Origin: Pseudeuparius sepicola
Taxonomy: Eukaryota > Arthropoda > Insecta > Coleoptera > Anthribidae
Length of the DNA stretch: 64,000 nucleotides
Assembly (NCBI GenBank): GCA_963920635.1
Contig: OY987298.1
Coordinates: 114,194,035 to 114,258,034, forward strand
Direction of reading: 5' to 3'
Shown here: positions 36,581 to 47,885 of the stretch, piece by piece
Layout of the letters: the number at the start of each line of letters is the position of its first letter
Position numbering within the stretch: position 1 is the first letter of the stretch
Notes under the pieces: generated by a model
What the model was told of the DNA's origin: nothing
The model's input: only the letters and a program-made list of their open reading frames with translations
Databases searched by the model: none
Translations under genes and position numbers: made by a program

Positions 36581-36892
36581 CTCAAGAGTTTAAAGAAATG
36601 TTATCAATCTTATTAACTTTGAACTCTCTTCGTTATTATATAATTACCTACTTATCCCTTGGTGCATCAATACACTTTTTTATCAGCTCAAAGTTATCAA
36701 AGTTTTAAATGAAATAAAGCTTCTAAAATTAATTATGACAATTTACTTAACTCTATATCATTAATGATTAGCCCTTTGTAGGTACATAGAACATTTTTTT
36801 ATTAAATACCGAATTTGAAGTTTTTAAAAGTGAATAAAACCAACTCTTAACATTAATTTTTGATCACTTAACAAAATAATAAAAATACTTAC

Positions 36893-37711
36893 CTTAGTTC
36901 TGCCATTGATGTTATATTCCCCCAGTTTTCCATTGCCCTGCATTCTATTTGCCCTGGTAATAAGATTATCTACACGGGTAATTAACGAACCAATATGTCT
37001 AGTGTAAGATTCGTTTCCGTGCACCCAACATATTTGATCACTGCGGATAGTTTTTATTTCTTCTCTTGCTTTTCCTTTCATCGAAACCAACTGCCCGTCT
37101 CTCAGTAACCCCTGGCGTTCAATCTCCAAAACCTCTTTAAGGACAAGTTGTCCAAGGTCTGCTCCTAAAAAATTATCCAACACAGATAACCCGTATAGGT
37201 TTAGTTCTTGTACTATTGTTCGACATCTTCTCAATTCTTCATCGTCAGAGGTACTTGGAACCAATATAGGTGCACTGCTGTGGAGTGCTGCTTCTGGATA
37301 GTACTTCGGCCCTTTGCTATGGGTCTGTATTATATTCTCCCCGCTTATGGGCATAGCGGCTTTGGCACACTTTAACGATTTTGCCGTGGAAGTGTCTTCG
37401 ATGTTATTATTTGAGGTTAGATACTCTGCGACTGAATTCAGGATCTCACTTTCCGAGCTACCCTCAACTGGAATAGCACCGGAGCTTTGGTTAGTCACTA
37501 TGTGGCCGTACTTGTTTTCCACAGAGCTTTTTTCGGGAGACAGAGCATTTTCACCAATCTTCCCACAACTGACTTTATGCTTTTTCCAGTCCTTCTTTTG
37601 ATGTTCCTTTGAGCAATACAATGTTATTTTACAACGCGAACACCTCAATAAGTCTTCCGTTACTCCGCAAACATTACAACCTAACTGGACAACCTCTCGT
37701 TGAGAACTCAT
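36893..37711 (-). CDS. Hph: HIF prolyl hydroxylase (EGLN/Hph), exon 1 with MYND finger
   Basis: The gene starts at ATG 37711 and encodes 387 residues with exons 2 and 3. EGLN enzymes use O2, 2-oxoglutarate and Fe(II) to hydroxylate a proline in HIF-alpha, marking it for VHL-dependent degradation; they are the cell's oxygen sensor. Exon 1 gives residues 1-273. An N-terminal MYND zinc finger has Cys12, Cys15, Cys24, Cys27, Cys33, His45 and Cys49 in view (CNVCGVTEDLLRCSRC, then YCSKEHQKKDWKKHKVSC). A low-complexity linker follows (about 55-165). The first part of the hydroxylase domain includes LNLYGLSVLDNFLGADLG, DGQLVSMKG, IRSDQICWVHG and the end YNINGRTK. The frame ends at codon 273 with AAG before GTAAGT, phase 0. 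The full catalytic set (His289, Asp291, His352, Arg361) is present. A 70-codon upstream ATG frame (37972-37760) precedes the start. Confidence 0.93.
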
Positions 37712-38440
37712 ATTTAATACTTTTTAAAAAATATCCTAGTCTCCGAATTTCCGTCGATTTTATCCTGAAAAAAATGACATGACATGCGGTTCAATAAGTT
37801 TCAAAAGCCCGCCGTAAGGTGGCAGTGTTGCGCTTGCAACTTGCAACAAATCGCATAGATCCATTACGATGACGATTTCGATTTGGAAAATATGTTTTTG
37901 AGAAATGGGGAAGTGATCACGTTCTATGCTTTTCGAGCATAAAAACAGCAAATTCAATGACCTTGACGCCATGTTGAGGGAATAGAAAAATTCTGGTATG
38001 TATTCAATTCAGGATAATCAATACAGTAGTATCAGAGCATAAGGTTAGTAAAGACAACTAACCTTGGTATCAGAGAGCATGTTGGTAGTAAATATAAATA
38101 ATAGTAGTATTTCAGTATGTAAAATTTTAAATTTTTCAAGCAATTTGCATTTTGTTAAATTAGTAGGAATTTTCGGATCTCTACATTCACAGCTAGCACG
38201 TTATGAACCCTATATATAAATCCTTTATCTATGGTTATGAAGCTTTATTTTCCGTTGTTATGGATTAGTTCCATAGAGATCAATCTCAGTGCCAATCAAA
38301 TGACAAGGAAGATGTCAGTCATAACCTATCCTCTTTCTCGACCAATATCTTGTGTCTCTGTTTTGATCTAGAAAACCCGCAATCATTCTGGTCAATAAGT
38401 CAACTGGATATTAAATGCGCATGTGTAATGGGGCCCAATA
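37712..38440 (-). promoter_or_regulatory. 5' flank of Hph: uORF and possible hypoxia-type motifs
   Basis: This holds the presumed promoter and 5' leader of Hph. An ATG-initiated 70-codon frame lies at 37972-37760 and would act as a uORF if transcribed. On the coding strand ACGTG occurs at 37922-37918 and again near 38200; RCGTG is the core bound by HIF. Such pentamers are expected often by chance. No TATA box was recognised. Confidence 0.25.
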
Positions 38441-39259
38441 TACAGGGTGTCTACTTTTAAGTGTATACAAATCAATAAAAAATGTATTTTGTGAGATATT
38501 TTCAAAAATCTTTTTTTGTTCGATAGATCTTCAAAAAACGCTTCTTTTGACGTTTTTACTTTTGTCAAAATGCAGATCCAGGGACGGCTACGATTTTTTT
38601 TATACCCTGATTTTCACAAAAACTGTTTAGCGATTTTTTTATTTAAAATCTGACACACAAGCGTTAATCAGGACACCCCAAAACCCCCATATACTAAATT
38701 TGAACAAAAAATGTAGAGGGTGTTCGGTTCTACACCGTGTTAAAGTTAAGCAAAATAGGGACTTCAAAGGCACCTGGCGAGTCAAGCGTGCCATGGAATT
38801 ATTTCAAAACAGTAGAAGAATTAACAGGACCACCCAAAGTCTTGATGGAAGAAATTGAAAGAAGAAATATACAGGACGTTTTTCTCTACAGCGTCTCAAA
38901 TTTCCGATTTTTTTCGAATTTTATGCTGGTCAAGTTTGCCTTGGATTATTGAAACAATGTTACCTACTAAATGTAAAATAAACACCCTCTACATTTTATG
39001 TTCAAATTTAATATATGGGGGTTTTGGGGTGTCCTGATTAACGCTGTTGTGTCAGATTTTAAATAAAAAAATCGCTAAATGGTTTTTGTGAAAATCGGGG
39101 TATAAAAAAAATCGTAGCTGTCCCTGGATTTGCATTTTGACAAAAGTAAAAACGTGAAAAGAAGCGTTTTTTGAAGACCTTTCGAACAAAAAAAGGTTTT
39201 TGAGAATATCTCACAAAATACATTTTTTATCGATTTGTATACACTTAAAAGTAGACACC

Positions 39260-39264
<5 letters not shown>
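38441..39264. mobile_element. mariner-like element with about 290-bp TIRs and a unique core
   Basis: Inverted arms start TACAGGGTGTCTACTTTTAA at the left and mirror it at the right, ending CACCCTGTA. They continue nearly unchanged for about 290 bp (to about 38730 and from about 38965). TA borders fit mariner. The 240-bp core carries a short plus-strand frame at 38737-38952 that is not shared by the arms. The right end merges into a TA microsatellite. Confidence 0.85.
38737..38952 (+). pseudogene. 71-codon frame in the MITE core, possibly MADF/SANT-like
   Basis: The frame includes APGESSVPWNYFKTVEELTG followed by GPPKVL. A Trp-x-Tyr/Phe-Phe pattern followed by an acidic Glu-Leu-x-Gly block resembles the middle helix region of MADF or Myb/SANT-like DNA-binding domains encoded by insect genes and PIF/Harbinger transposons. 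It is only a fragment, with no complete domain. Chance similarity is possible. Confidence 0.25.

Positions 39265-39302
<38 letters not shown>
39263..39302. repeat. (TA)n microsatellite, 40 bp
   Basis: Twenty perfect TA units follow directly on the right terminus of the mariner-like element, probably expanded from its TA target duplication. Confidence 0.95.
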
Positions 39303-39304
<2 letters not shown>

Positions 39305-39671
39305 AGGAGGGGTAGTCGTGGCTTGACTATTTAAACAACAAGAACCAAATTTAGTGGGAAATAAGCCATTTTTTAAGTGTGAAGACTCTTTTTATTGGTG
39401 AAAGCTTTCGCAGTTGTTTAACTGCTTCTTCCATATCCATATCATTGATTAAGGTATCCATATACAATAATTATTATCGCCCTACGACATGCGCGTCTGC
39501 GTACCCTGAACTGAATTCAGAATTTAATTTACTTATTTGAAATCTGGCTATTGGTGTTGATTGAGAATTGCTGCGTGCGACCTGAAAAATTAGCCTGAAA
39601 ACTACTTTGGAATTTTTACAGAACGCAAATTAATTTCTACCTAAGATTGTTCCACGCAGACATTTATTTTG
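39303..39671. other. no feature recognised
   Basis: No coding frame or repeat was recognised between the TA microsatellite and the dispersed repeat. Confidence 0.3.
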
Positions 39672-39893
39672 TATACGCGACTGCATTTAAGATGCCAACG
39701 CTCCGACGGGACTATGCGAACTAATATATGGGCCCAAGGTCTATCCCTATAGGCCATCGTCACCATGGGAGCGTTGCTAGCCTTGGGTCTACACTGGTGT
39801 GTTCTTTGTTCTTGTTCATTGTTGGCATGGCCCATAGGCTAGTTTAGCATTGAGCCTATAAGAGGCGTATTTCTTATATTCAATAGCGTATTG
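39672..39893 (-). repeat. dispersed repeat, inverted copy of 1250-1453
   Basis: The complement matches 1250-1453 closely over its whole length, apart from about 20-27 extra bases around 39731-39752 (CCAAGGTCTATCCCTATAGG). It is a recently dispersed, unclassified family. Confidence 0.8.
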
Positions 39894-39898
39894 TAATT

Positions 39899-40867
39899 AA
39901 CCCACATACCTATATAATACATATACGGCGCAAAAGAGACGACCGACCGGGGTCAAGAACGTTAAACCAGACTTAACGTTCTTGGACCGGGGTAACTTTT
40001 CAATCAAGGACGGCGGCCATTTGTACCCTTATTTAAGGCGGGAATTTTAAAACGCTTAAAATTAAATCCATAAAACCCGGTTTCTAAGGATTTTCTTAGC
40101 GTTAAGGTGAACTGTAAGTAAACCCTTAACGACTAACAAAGGTCGTACACCACATACCTATATAATATAGGTATGTGTCGTACACTTAACGCTAAGAAGT
40201 AGATAGAAACCGAGCCTAATAAGCATTTCATTGCTCCAAATATGTAACTATTATGCTTGGTTTATACTTTCATTTTTTTAATAAACTTGTTTTCACATAA
40301 CACAAAATGACAGTCTTATATTTTACTCACAGAAGAAAGCAAAACGTAAAAAGGCAGCTGTATAAATTATACAACTTCAAGGTAGAATTATTTTTATTAA
40401 AAAAACGCAATAGAGGTACTCTGTAAAATCTAATGCAGCAAAAATACCTACCTAGATATTACTTTGTACAGAAGTAATAACTTACCTGTAAAATTTAATA
40501 GAACTTTCAGGAGGCACCAGTCTTTTGAGATTTTTACAATGCTTCACAAAGCAAGCCATTGTTCTCGTCTAGTCGTAATAATCACAGCAAAACACTTTCT
40601 TGTATGTAAGCACTACACTGTCACTAAAAAACGGTTAGTAACAGGCTATTTTCGAAATCCCTAGATAACAAAATCTTGTGGGAAAACCGAAAACGAGCAG
40701 GGAAAACGAATAAACAGAAAACAGCTGTTCGGATAAATGTCAATATAAGGGTACAAATGGCGGCATCATGTATCCTTTTCTATGACCCGCACACTAGCGT
40801 GCGCAGACGGTTAAAAATCAGTATATGTGTTATATAGGGTTACGTTATCTGTGATATAGGTATGTGG
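39899..40867. mobile_element. non-coding inverted-repeat element, about 970 bp
   Basis: The left end CCACATACCTATATAATACA mirrors GTGATATAGGTATGTGG at the right. A second inverted pair, GCCATTTGTACCCTTAT (40015-40031) and ATAAGGGTACAAATGGC (about 40746-40762), lies inside. Repeated TTAACG and CTTAAGCG-like motifs fill the centre. No transposase or clear target duplication was found. Confidence 0.5.
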
Positions 40868-41087
40868 CCCGCGCCTGGCAAATCTCGGCGAAGAAATGTC
40901 GGGCAGTTGTTCAAGCGCACAGAAGCTTAAATTCACCAGGAGAAGTCGCTGTTTTTATCAGTTTTTGGGGCTATTACCCGACATTTCGTCACCAAATTTT
41001 TACGAAAAGTAGAGGAAGGGTAGTGGATTAACTTGAGAAAGTTCCACGACGTTACCAAAACGCCAAAGGGTTAAAAATGCTGGAATG

Positions 41088-44000
41088 TTAAACACGTCAA
41101 TTTGACAGTCTTCCGCAACTTTTTTCGGAGCCGAATAATTTTTAGAAAGTAGACAAGAGATAGGGCAACAACCCTGAGGGCGTTTAAAGGTGGCACACCA
41201 TTGGCTAAGAGTAGAAAAATATTAAATAGACGAACAAATCTGAGCCGGGCGTTAAATTCACGTCAAGATGACAGTCTTCCGCAACTTTTTTCGGAACCGG
41301 ATAATTTTTGGAAAGTAGACAAGAGATAGAGCAACAACCCTGAGGGGTTTAAAGGTAGAAACATATTAAAAGGCGAACAAATCGGAGCCGCGCGTTAATT
41401 TCACGTCAAGATGACAGTCCTCCTAAAAACTTTTTCGGAACCGGATAATTTTTAGAAAGTAGACAAGAGAGGGCCACAACCCTGAGGGGGTTTAAAGGTG
41501 GCACACCATTGGCTAGGGGTAGAGAAATATTAAATAGACGAACAAATCGGAGCCGCGCGTTAAATTCACGTCAAGATGACAGTCTTCCGCAACTTTTTTC
41601 GGAACCGAATAATTTTTATAAAGTAGACAAGAGATAGGCCAACAAACCTGAGGGGTTTAAAGGTGGCACACCATTGGCTAAGGGTAGAGAAATATTAAAC
41701 AGACGAACAAATCGGAGCCGCGCGTTAAATTCACGTCAAGATGACAGTCTTTCGCAACTTTTTTCGGAACCGGATAATTTTTAGAAAGTACACAGGAGAC
41801 AGGACAACAATCCTGAGGGGGTTTAAGGGTGGCACACTATTGGCTAAGGGTAAAAAAATATTAAAAAGACGAACAAATCAGAGCCGCGCGTTAAATTCAC
41901 GTCAAGATGACAGTCTTCCGCAACTTTTTTCGGAACCGGATAATTTTTAGAAAGTAGACAAGAGATAGAGCAACAACCCTGAGGGGGTTTAAAGGTGGCA
42001 CACCATTAGGCTGTCATCTTGACGTGAATTTAACGCGCGGCTCCGATTTGTTCGTCTTTTTAATATTTTTTTACCCTTAGCCAATAGTGTGCCACCTTTA
42101 AACTCCCTCAGGGTTGTTGCCCTATCTCTTGTCTACTTTCTAAAAATTATCCGGTTCCGAAGAAAGTTGCGGAAGAGTGTCATCTTGACGTGAATTTAAC
42201 GCGCGGCTCCGATTTGTTCGTCTGTTTATTATTTCTCTACCCTTAGCCAATGGTGTGCCACCTTTAGACCCCCTCAGGGTTGTTGCCCTATTTCTTGTCT
42301 ACTTTCTAAAAATTATCCGGTTCCCAAAAAAGTTGCGGAAGACTGTCATCTTGACGTAAATTTAACGTGCGGCTCTGATTTGTTCGTCTGATTAATATTT
42401 CTCCACCCTTAGCCAATAGTGTGCCACCTTTAAACACCCTCAGGATTGTCATCCTGTTTCCTGTGTACTTTCTAAAAATTATCCGGTTCCGAAAAAAGTT
42501 GCGGAAGACTGTCATCTTGACGTGAATTTAATGCGCGGCTCCGATTTGTTCGTCTGTTTAATATTTCTCTACCCTTAGCCAACAGTGTGCCACCTTTAAA
42601 CCCTCTCAGGATTGTTGTCCTGTCTCCTGTGCACTTTCTAAAAATTATCCGGTTCCCAAAAAAGTTGCGGAAGACTGTCATCTTGACGTGAATTTAACGC
42701 GCGGCTCCGATTTGTTTCGTCTGTTTATTATTTCTCTACCCTTAGCCAATGGTGTGCCACCTTTAGACCCCCTCAGGGTTGTTGCCCTATCTCTTGTCTA
42801 CTTTCTAAAAATTATCCGGTTCCGAAGAAAGTTGCGGAAGAGTGTCATCTTGACGTGAATTTAACGCGCGGCTCCGATTTGTTCGTCTGTTTATTATTTC
42901 TCTACCCTTAGCCAATGGTGTGCCACCTTTAGACCCCCTCAGGGTTGTTGCCCTATTTCTTGTCTACTTTCTAAAAATTATCCGGTTCCCAAAAAAGTTG
43001 CGGAAGACTGTCATCTTGACGTAAATTTAACGTGCGGCTCTGATTTGTTCGTCTGATTAATATTTCTCCACCCTTAGCCAATAGTGTGCCACCTTTAAAC
43101 ACCCTCAGGATTGTCATCCTGTTTCCTGTGTACTTTCTAAAAATTATCCGGTTCCGAAAAAAGTTGCGGAAGACTGTCATCTTGACGTGAATTTAATGCG
43201 CGGCTCCGATTTGTTCGTCTGTTTAATATTTCTCTACCCTTAGCCAACAGTGTGCCACCTTTAAACCCTCTCAGGATTGTTGTCCTGTCTCCTGTGCACT
43301 TTCTAAAAATTATCCGGTTCCCAAAAAAGTTGCGGAAGACTGTCATCTTGACGTGAATTTAATGCGCGGCTCCGATTTGTTCGTCTGTTTAATATTTCTC
43401 TACCCTTAGCCAACAGTGTGCCACCTTTAAACCCTCTCAGGATTGTTGTCCTGTCTCCTGTGCACTTTCTAAAAATTATCCGGTTCCCAAAAAAGTTGCG
43501 GAAGACTGTCATCTTGACGTGAATTTAACGCGCGGCTCCGATTTGTTTCGTCTGTTTATTATTTCTCTACCCTTAGCCAATGGTGTGCCACCTTTAGACC
43601 CCCTCAGGGTTGTTGCCCTATTTCTTGTCTACTTTCTAAAAATTATCCGGTTCCCAAAAAAGTTGCGGAAGACTGTCATCTTGACGTGAATTTAACGCGC
43701 GGCTCCGATTTGTTTCGTCTGTTTATTATTTCTCTACCCTTAGCCAATGGTGTGCCACCTTTAGACCCCCTCAGGGTTGTTGCCCTATTTCTTGTCTACT
43801 TTCTAAAAATTATCCGGTTCCCAAAAAAGTTGCGGAAGACTGTCATCTTGACGTAAATTTAACGTGCGGCTCTGATTTGTTCGTCTGATTAATATTTCTC
43901 CACCCTTAGCCAATAGTGTGCCACCTTTAAACACCCTCAGGATTGTCATCCTGTTTCCTGTGTACTTTCTAAAAATTATCCGGTTCCGAAAAAAGTTGCG

Positions 44001-44457
44001 GAAGACTGTCATCTTGACGTGAATTTAATGCGCGGCTCCGATTTGTTCGTCTGTTTAATATTTCTCTACCCTTAGCCAACAGTGTGCCACCTTTAAACCC
44101 TCTCAGGATTGTTGTCCTGTCTCCTGTGCACTTTCTAAAAATTATCCGGTTCCCAAAAAAGTTGCGGAAGACTGTCATCTTGACGTGAATTTAATGCGCG
44201 GCTCCGATTTGTTCGTCTGTTTAATATTTCTCTACCCTTAGCCAACAGTGTGCCACCTTTAAACCCTCTCAGGATTGTTGTCCTGTCTCCTGTGCACTTT
44301 CTAAAAATTATCCGGTTCCCAAAAAAGTTGCGGAAGACTGTCATCTTGACGTGAATTTAACGCGCGGCTCCGATTTGTTTCGTCTGTTTATTATTTCTCT
44401 ACCCTTAGCCAATGGTGTGCCACCTTTAAACTCCCTCAGGGTTGTTGCCCTATCTCG
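41088..44457. repeat. 166-bp satellite array with orientation switch at about 42008
   Basis: Units of about 166 bp contain CGTCAAGATGACAGTCTTCC, GGAACCGGATAATTTTT, AGACAAGAGATAG and ATCGGAGCCGCGCGTTAA. From 41088 to 42007 about six units read in this sense. From 42008 to 44457 about fifteen units read in the opposite sense, so the two blocks face each other. The right block has higher-order copies: segments beginning at 42306, 42971 and 43803 recur after 665 and 832 bp (four and five units). Repeated 69-codon frames inside are a by-product of the repeat. The array ends mid-unit against the LINE. Confidence 0.92.
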
Positions 44458-45366
44458 TTAACGCAAGGAGGGGTATGACCAGTGAAAGGGGCAGATCCTC
44501 GGGTGTAACTATTCCCCGTTATTCTAGTTGTGGGTAGAGGGTTAGAATACTCCTATCATGGCTCTACGAGTCGTAAAAGGCGACCGAGGGCCGTCACTCC
44601 CACGTTACGGGAGACACCCATGGACATTGAGATTAATAAGAGATTTGTCATAGCGCCGTTGCCTGGGGATCGCCAAGGAATGTCTAGAGTCAGCGCTGGG
44701 CATGACAGCAAGTGGTGGCAAGTTGGTGACACGGCACTGATGAGGCGGGTCCCTGTCGCACAAACAGCTACAGCCCAACAACAGAAACACAACAACAACA
44801 CGAACAACAGGGGAGCCAATGAGAACTAGGGTTCCACCCACCGAGGGTGCTGCATGGGAGCTTCGGCCAGCGTTCACTCAGGCGGGATTACAACGACGAC
44901 GCATGAAATGGACTGGGACCATGAATGAACCCATTATGCGCATTTTTTACAGGGTGACAAACCTAGGACAGGAGATGATCGGGTACCAACAACAACTGCA
45001 TGCCGAGTTCCACACATACAAGTGCCTGAACAAATGTTGTCAGATCAGTATCGAACTATTCTAAGAAGTAACCGAAGCCCAGAAACGTGACTTAACGCCA
45101 TCAAACGGGAAGTTGAGCTAGAGATCCTTGGCGAACACATAGACATAGACAACCACAATGGGGAAATTCAAGAGCCTGGACCACAACCAGAAGCCGAAAC
45201 GGCAGAACGAACAACTCAGAATCGGGAATCGGATAACGAAGAACACTTTGAAAGCTTAGAGACCCAGATGAGAAAGGCAGTATTACGATACTAAGGCACA
45301 GACCCACTAAGCAGACCACCGCTACCAAGATTGAACTTTTCCAAGAAACTTGCAATCTTGCTCTTA
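44458..45366 (+). pseudogene. R2/R4-type LINE, 5' segment
   Basis: This segment holds the leader (with GAGTCGTAAAAGGCGACCGA at 44567) and the N-terminal coding part of a single-ORF LINE. The frame at 44819-45064 contains RRRMKWTGTMNEPIMRIFYR and later LHAEFHTYKC, a block recognised from the N-terminus of RLE-type LINE proteins in insects. After a frameshift it continues in acidic, Gln/Glu-rich sequence to 45366, where the gypsy element interrupts it. Stops and shifts show the LINE was already decayed or has decayed since. Confidence 0.65.
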
Positions 45367-47871
45367 TGACATTTCTTCAGTTATTTTAGAAAAATGGCGA
45401 ATGCGCCGGTATTAAGTTTTGGCAAGTTAATTTTATATTAATTTGTTTTTAGCACAATGTTAAATCATTAGTTATTAAGAAAGAAATAATTGAAGGGACA
45501 AGTTTACTTTATTATTTTATTAATTTAAAATCAATCTAGTCTACATTGCCTATAATTATTGATCTGCAAAATATTTAGATAGTATTTAATTGCCTATAAA
45601 TATTCAATTAACACTATTATTTCTTATTCTCAGAGATTTCTTCATTATTAATGTTTCTCTATGCCGTAGGTTGTGTCTACGGTTAATTTTAATAATTAAT
45701 CCTTGCCCTCTGTTTTGCTATGCTGTCACATTATAACTTTTCCAAATGGAATCTGAAAAGAAAAATGTTAGTAAATTTCAAGTAAACTTAATTATAGGTT
45801 AAAGTACCTGTAAGTCTTTGTAGCTCCCGGAACTTTTCTAAAAAAAATCATGTTGTGTTGTTGGACTGGACAGGGGGGTTAACACGTTCTTGATCTCCGA
45901 GGGTGTATTTCATTTGGGTGTTTTGGTACAGGCTTGGTTGTGCATTACTTGGGTTGCGGTCCCTGCAGGTTGCAGTAAATATCGGCTGGTTGGATTTTTA
46001 CAAATAAGACACAAATACGATTAGGAATCTTCGAATCTTTGTTTACATTCTGTAGCTAGGTCGAAACATTTAATATGGGTACTATACGGGCCCACTACGC
46101 GAAATCACACTGAGTACTTACGATTTTTATAAGGTGGAACCGCGTGGGCTTGTCTCCGACAGGTGATATGGCTTTCTTGGCGGAAAAATATGCAAAAGTC
46201 GGCCGTCGCGTATTGTTTTTGTCAATAGCCATGTTCGGCTGCTGGTTGACACTGTTGGTTCCTGCCGTACCTCCTGCTCTTCATCGGCACGGCGCTGCAG
46301 TCGCTGATTGATTCCTGCGCGTGAGCCAACGGAAGTACCGGAATATTTTTGAATTTCAGACTGCGGTTGTTTTGGATGTGTTGGGGTGGTTATAGTGCTC
46401 ATAGGGCTTAGGAACATAGGATTGCCAAGTTCAGTAGGTTGTTTTCAGTGTGCTTTATTCTCTTTCGTCTTTTGGTGGCTCTAACAGTTGTACTTTTGAC
46501 TGGATTTCCGGTGACGTGGTAACTGACGTAGTTCCGTGGGAGGGGCTCCTTCCCCATTTCCTGAAACCATTGCACGTTTGGTACCCAGCGGTGGCGCAGG
46601 CCTTTTTTTTATATTTGCCGAATTGCGGCTTTGCAGTGCAGTATTTTTTTTTAAGAAGTGGCGTAACTATTTTGTCTCTAATTTTGTCGTATTTTGTGTG
46701 TGTATGGGACAAGGTTGTCGGCTTTGCCGGATTTCTGTGCGCTAACTGCCGCTGGTACTGGTAAGTTGCACTCCATTTTTTTGAACACCGAAACCACGTT
46801 GCCTTAAATTTCCAGAACCTGTAAATCGTCACTTATTCTCTGCTGGTACTCCAGGACCGTAGGGATTGAGTCACCACGAAGCCACCTTTCATCTACGTAA
46901 GAAATTTCATTCCATACCTTGGTCGCGGTGTTGCGTAATCATTTGTTCCAGGGCTTCTTTCGAGTTCTTCAAGTTTCTGAACTCCTCTCCAACTTTCTCT
47001 CTCGCCTCTCTTACTCAGAGAGCCCGTCTGGACGGGACTGCTGCTGCAACTGTCCGCTAACCACCTTGGACCGCCGCCGAGCTCTTACGCAATCACGAGA
47101 TAACGAGCTGCGGAAGTAAGGCTCTCCGGGAGGGTGCCCTATGCGACGACTGGCCAAGGATCTCGTAGCCGAAGTCCAGCTAAGTTTTCTATATATATAT
47201 ATATATATATATATCTAATCGCTAGTCATGACATTTCATGACCTTTTCTAGTCCTTAATCACTTTTATTGCACCAAGTGAACCTTTTTTGTGATTTAATT
47301 TAATTTATATTTTACATGTGATCCCCTGTGCACTACGGTACTCATAACAAGGGTTTACAAAGATTTGGTTATCAAACACAAGACAAGGTTAGCATCTCGA
47401 ATGCTTATTATGTAAACCGCACTCACGTGAGAAAGGTATTCAACCATTCATTCATTTATGTACAGACCTACATTTATTTTGTCTTGTCTAGGTAAATTTG
47501 GTTAACCCTACCGTTACATACCTAAGATATTTTTCATTACATAACGTCTCTATATAGCGACGTACGTCAACCATAGGTGCCACACCAACACGTACTATAC
47601 CTTGTACAACTTTACATTAAATAGTTAATGCATTTTGTTTAATATCTGTCATTTATTTAATTCTGCAACCACCAACCCCATATGAACCCACTCCCCACGC
47701 CGACCCAGCTGGCCAGTGGGCCGTTTTCACTTATCTGGCCTTAAACGGCGCACTATAAAATAAATTTTGTTCGGGTTGTCGTATACAGGGTGGTCATCTT
47801 TGGCCCTGATCTAACATTATTAATTATTCAATTATTTATTTAGGCCAATTTTTTTTTTTAAACCCGTAACA
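45367..47871 (+). repeat. Ty3/gypsy 5' LTR, 2505 bp
   Basis: It begins TGACATTTCTTCAG and ends CCCGTAACA (TG...CA). It is nearly identical to 53847-56374. Differences seen are about three substitutions, a 4-bp indel (AACT, at 54206 in the other copy), a poly-T length change and a shorter AT tract (24 bp at 47191-47214, against 44 bp). A TATA box, TATAAAA at 47754-47760, about 110 bp from the LTR end implies a U3 of about 2.4 kb and a very short R-U5. The flanking bases CTCTTA (left) and CTCTTT (right of the element) are the likely target duplication. Confidence 0.95.
47754..47760 (+). promoter_or_regulatory. TATA box of the gypsy 5' LTR
   Basis: TATAAAA within GCACTATAAAATAAATT is the best promoter candidate in the LTR, with the same motif at 56258-56264 in the 3' LTR. 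Transcription would start about 25-30 bp downstream, near 47785. Confidence 0.5.
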
Positions 47872-47872
47872 A

Positions 47873-47885
47873 TGGCGCCCAACGT
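47873..47885 (+). other. primer-binding site, tRNA-Lys-like
   Basis: TGGCGCCCAACGT begins one base after the 5' LTR. It is complementary to the CCA-ended 3' acceptor of the tRNA-Lys(CUU) type (ending ACGTTGGGCGCCA), so reverse transcription is probably primed by that tRNA. Confidence 0.75.

Noticed and set aside
41741..44344. Repeated 69-codon open frames in the 166-bp array
   Set aside because: They recur with the satellite period, overlap each other in shifting phase (166 is not divisible by 3) and have no family motifs, so they are repeat by-products.
44737..44744. CTGATGAG, hammerhead ribozyme core, in the LINE leader
   Set aside because: No properly placed GAAA and no closing stems were found nearby.
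44530..44829. 99-codon frame at the LINE 5' end
   Set aside because: It ends before the recognised LINE coding block and lacks motifs; antisense frames of similar length overlap it. It is probably leader sequence.
46127..46832. 96- and 125-codon frames in the LTR, repeated at 54611-55316
   Set aside because: They are in both LTRs because the LTRs are duplicates, there is no recognisable domain, and frames on opposite strands overlap. Treated as chance.
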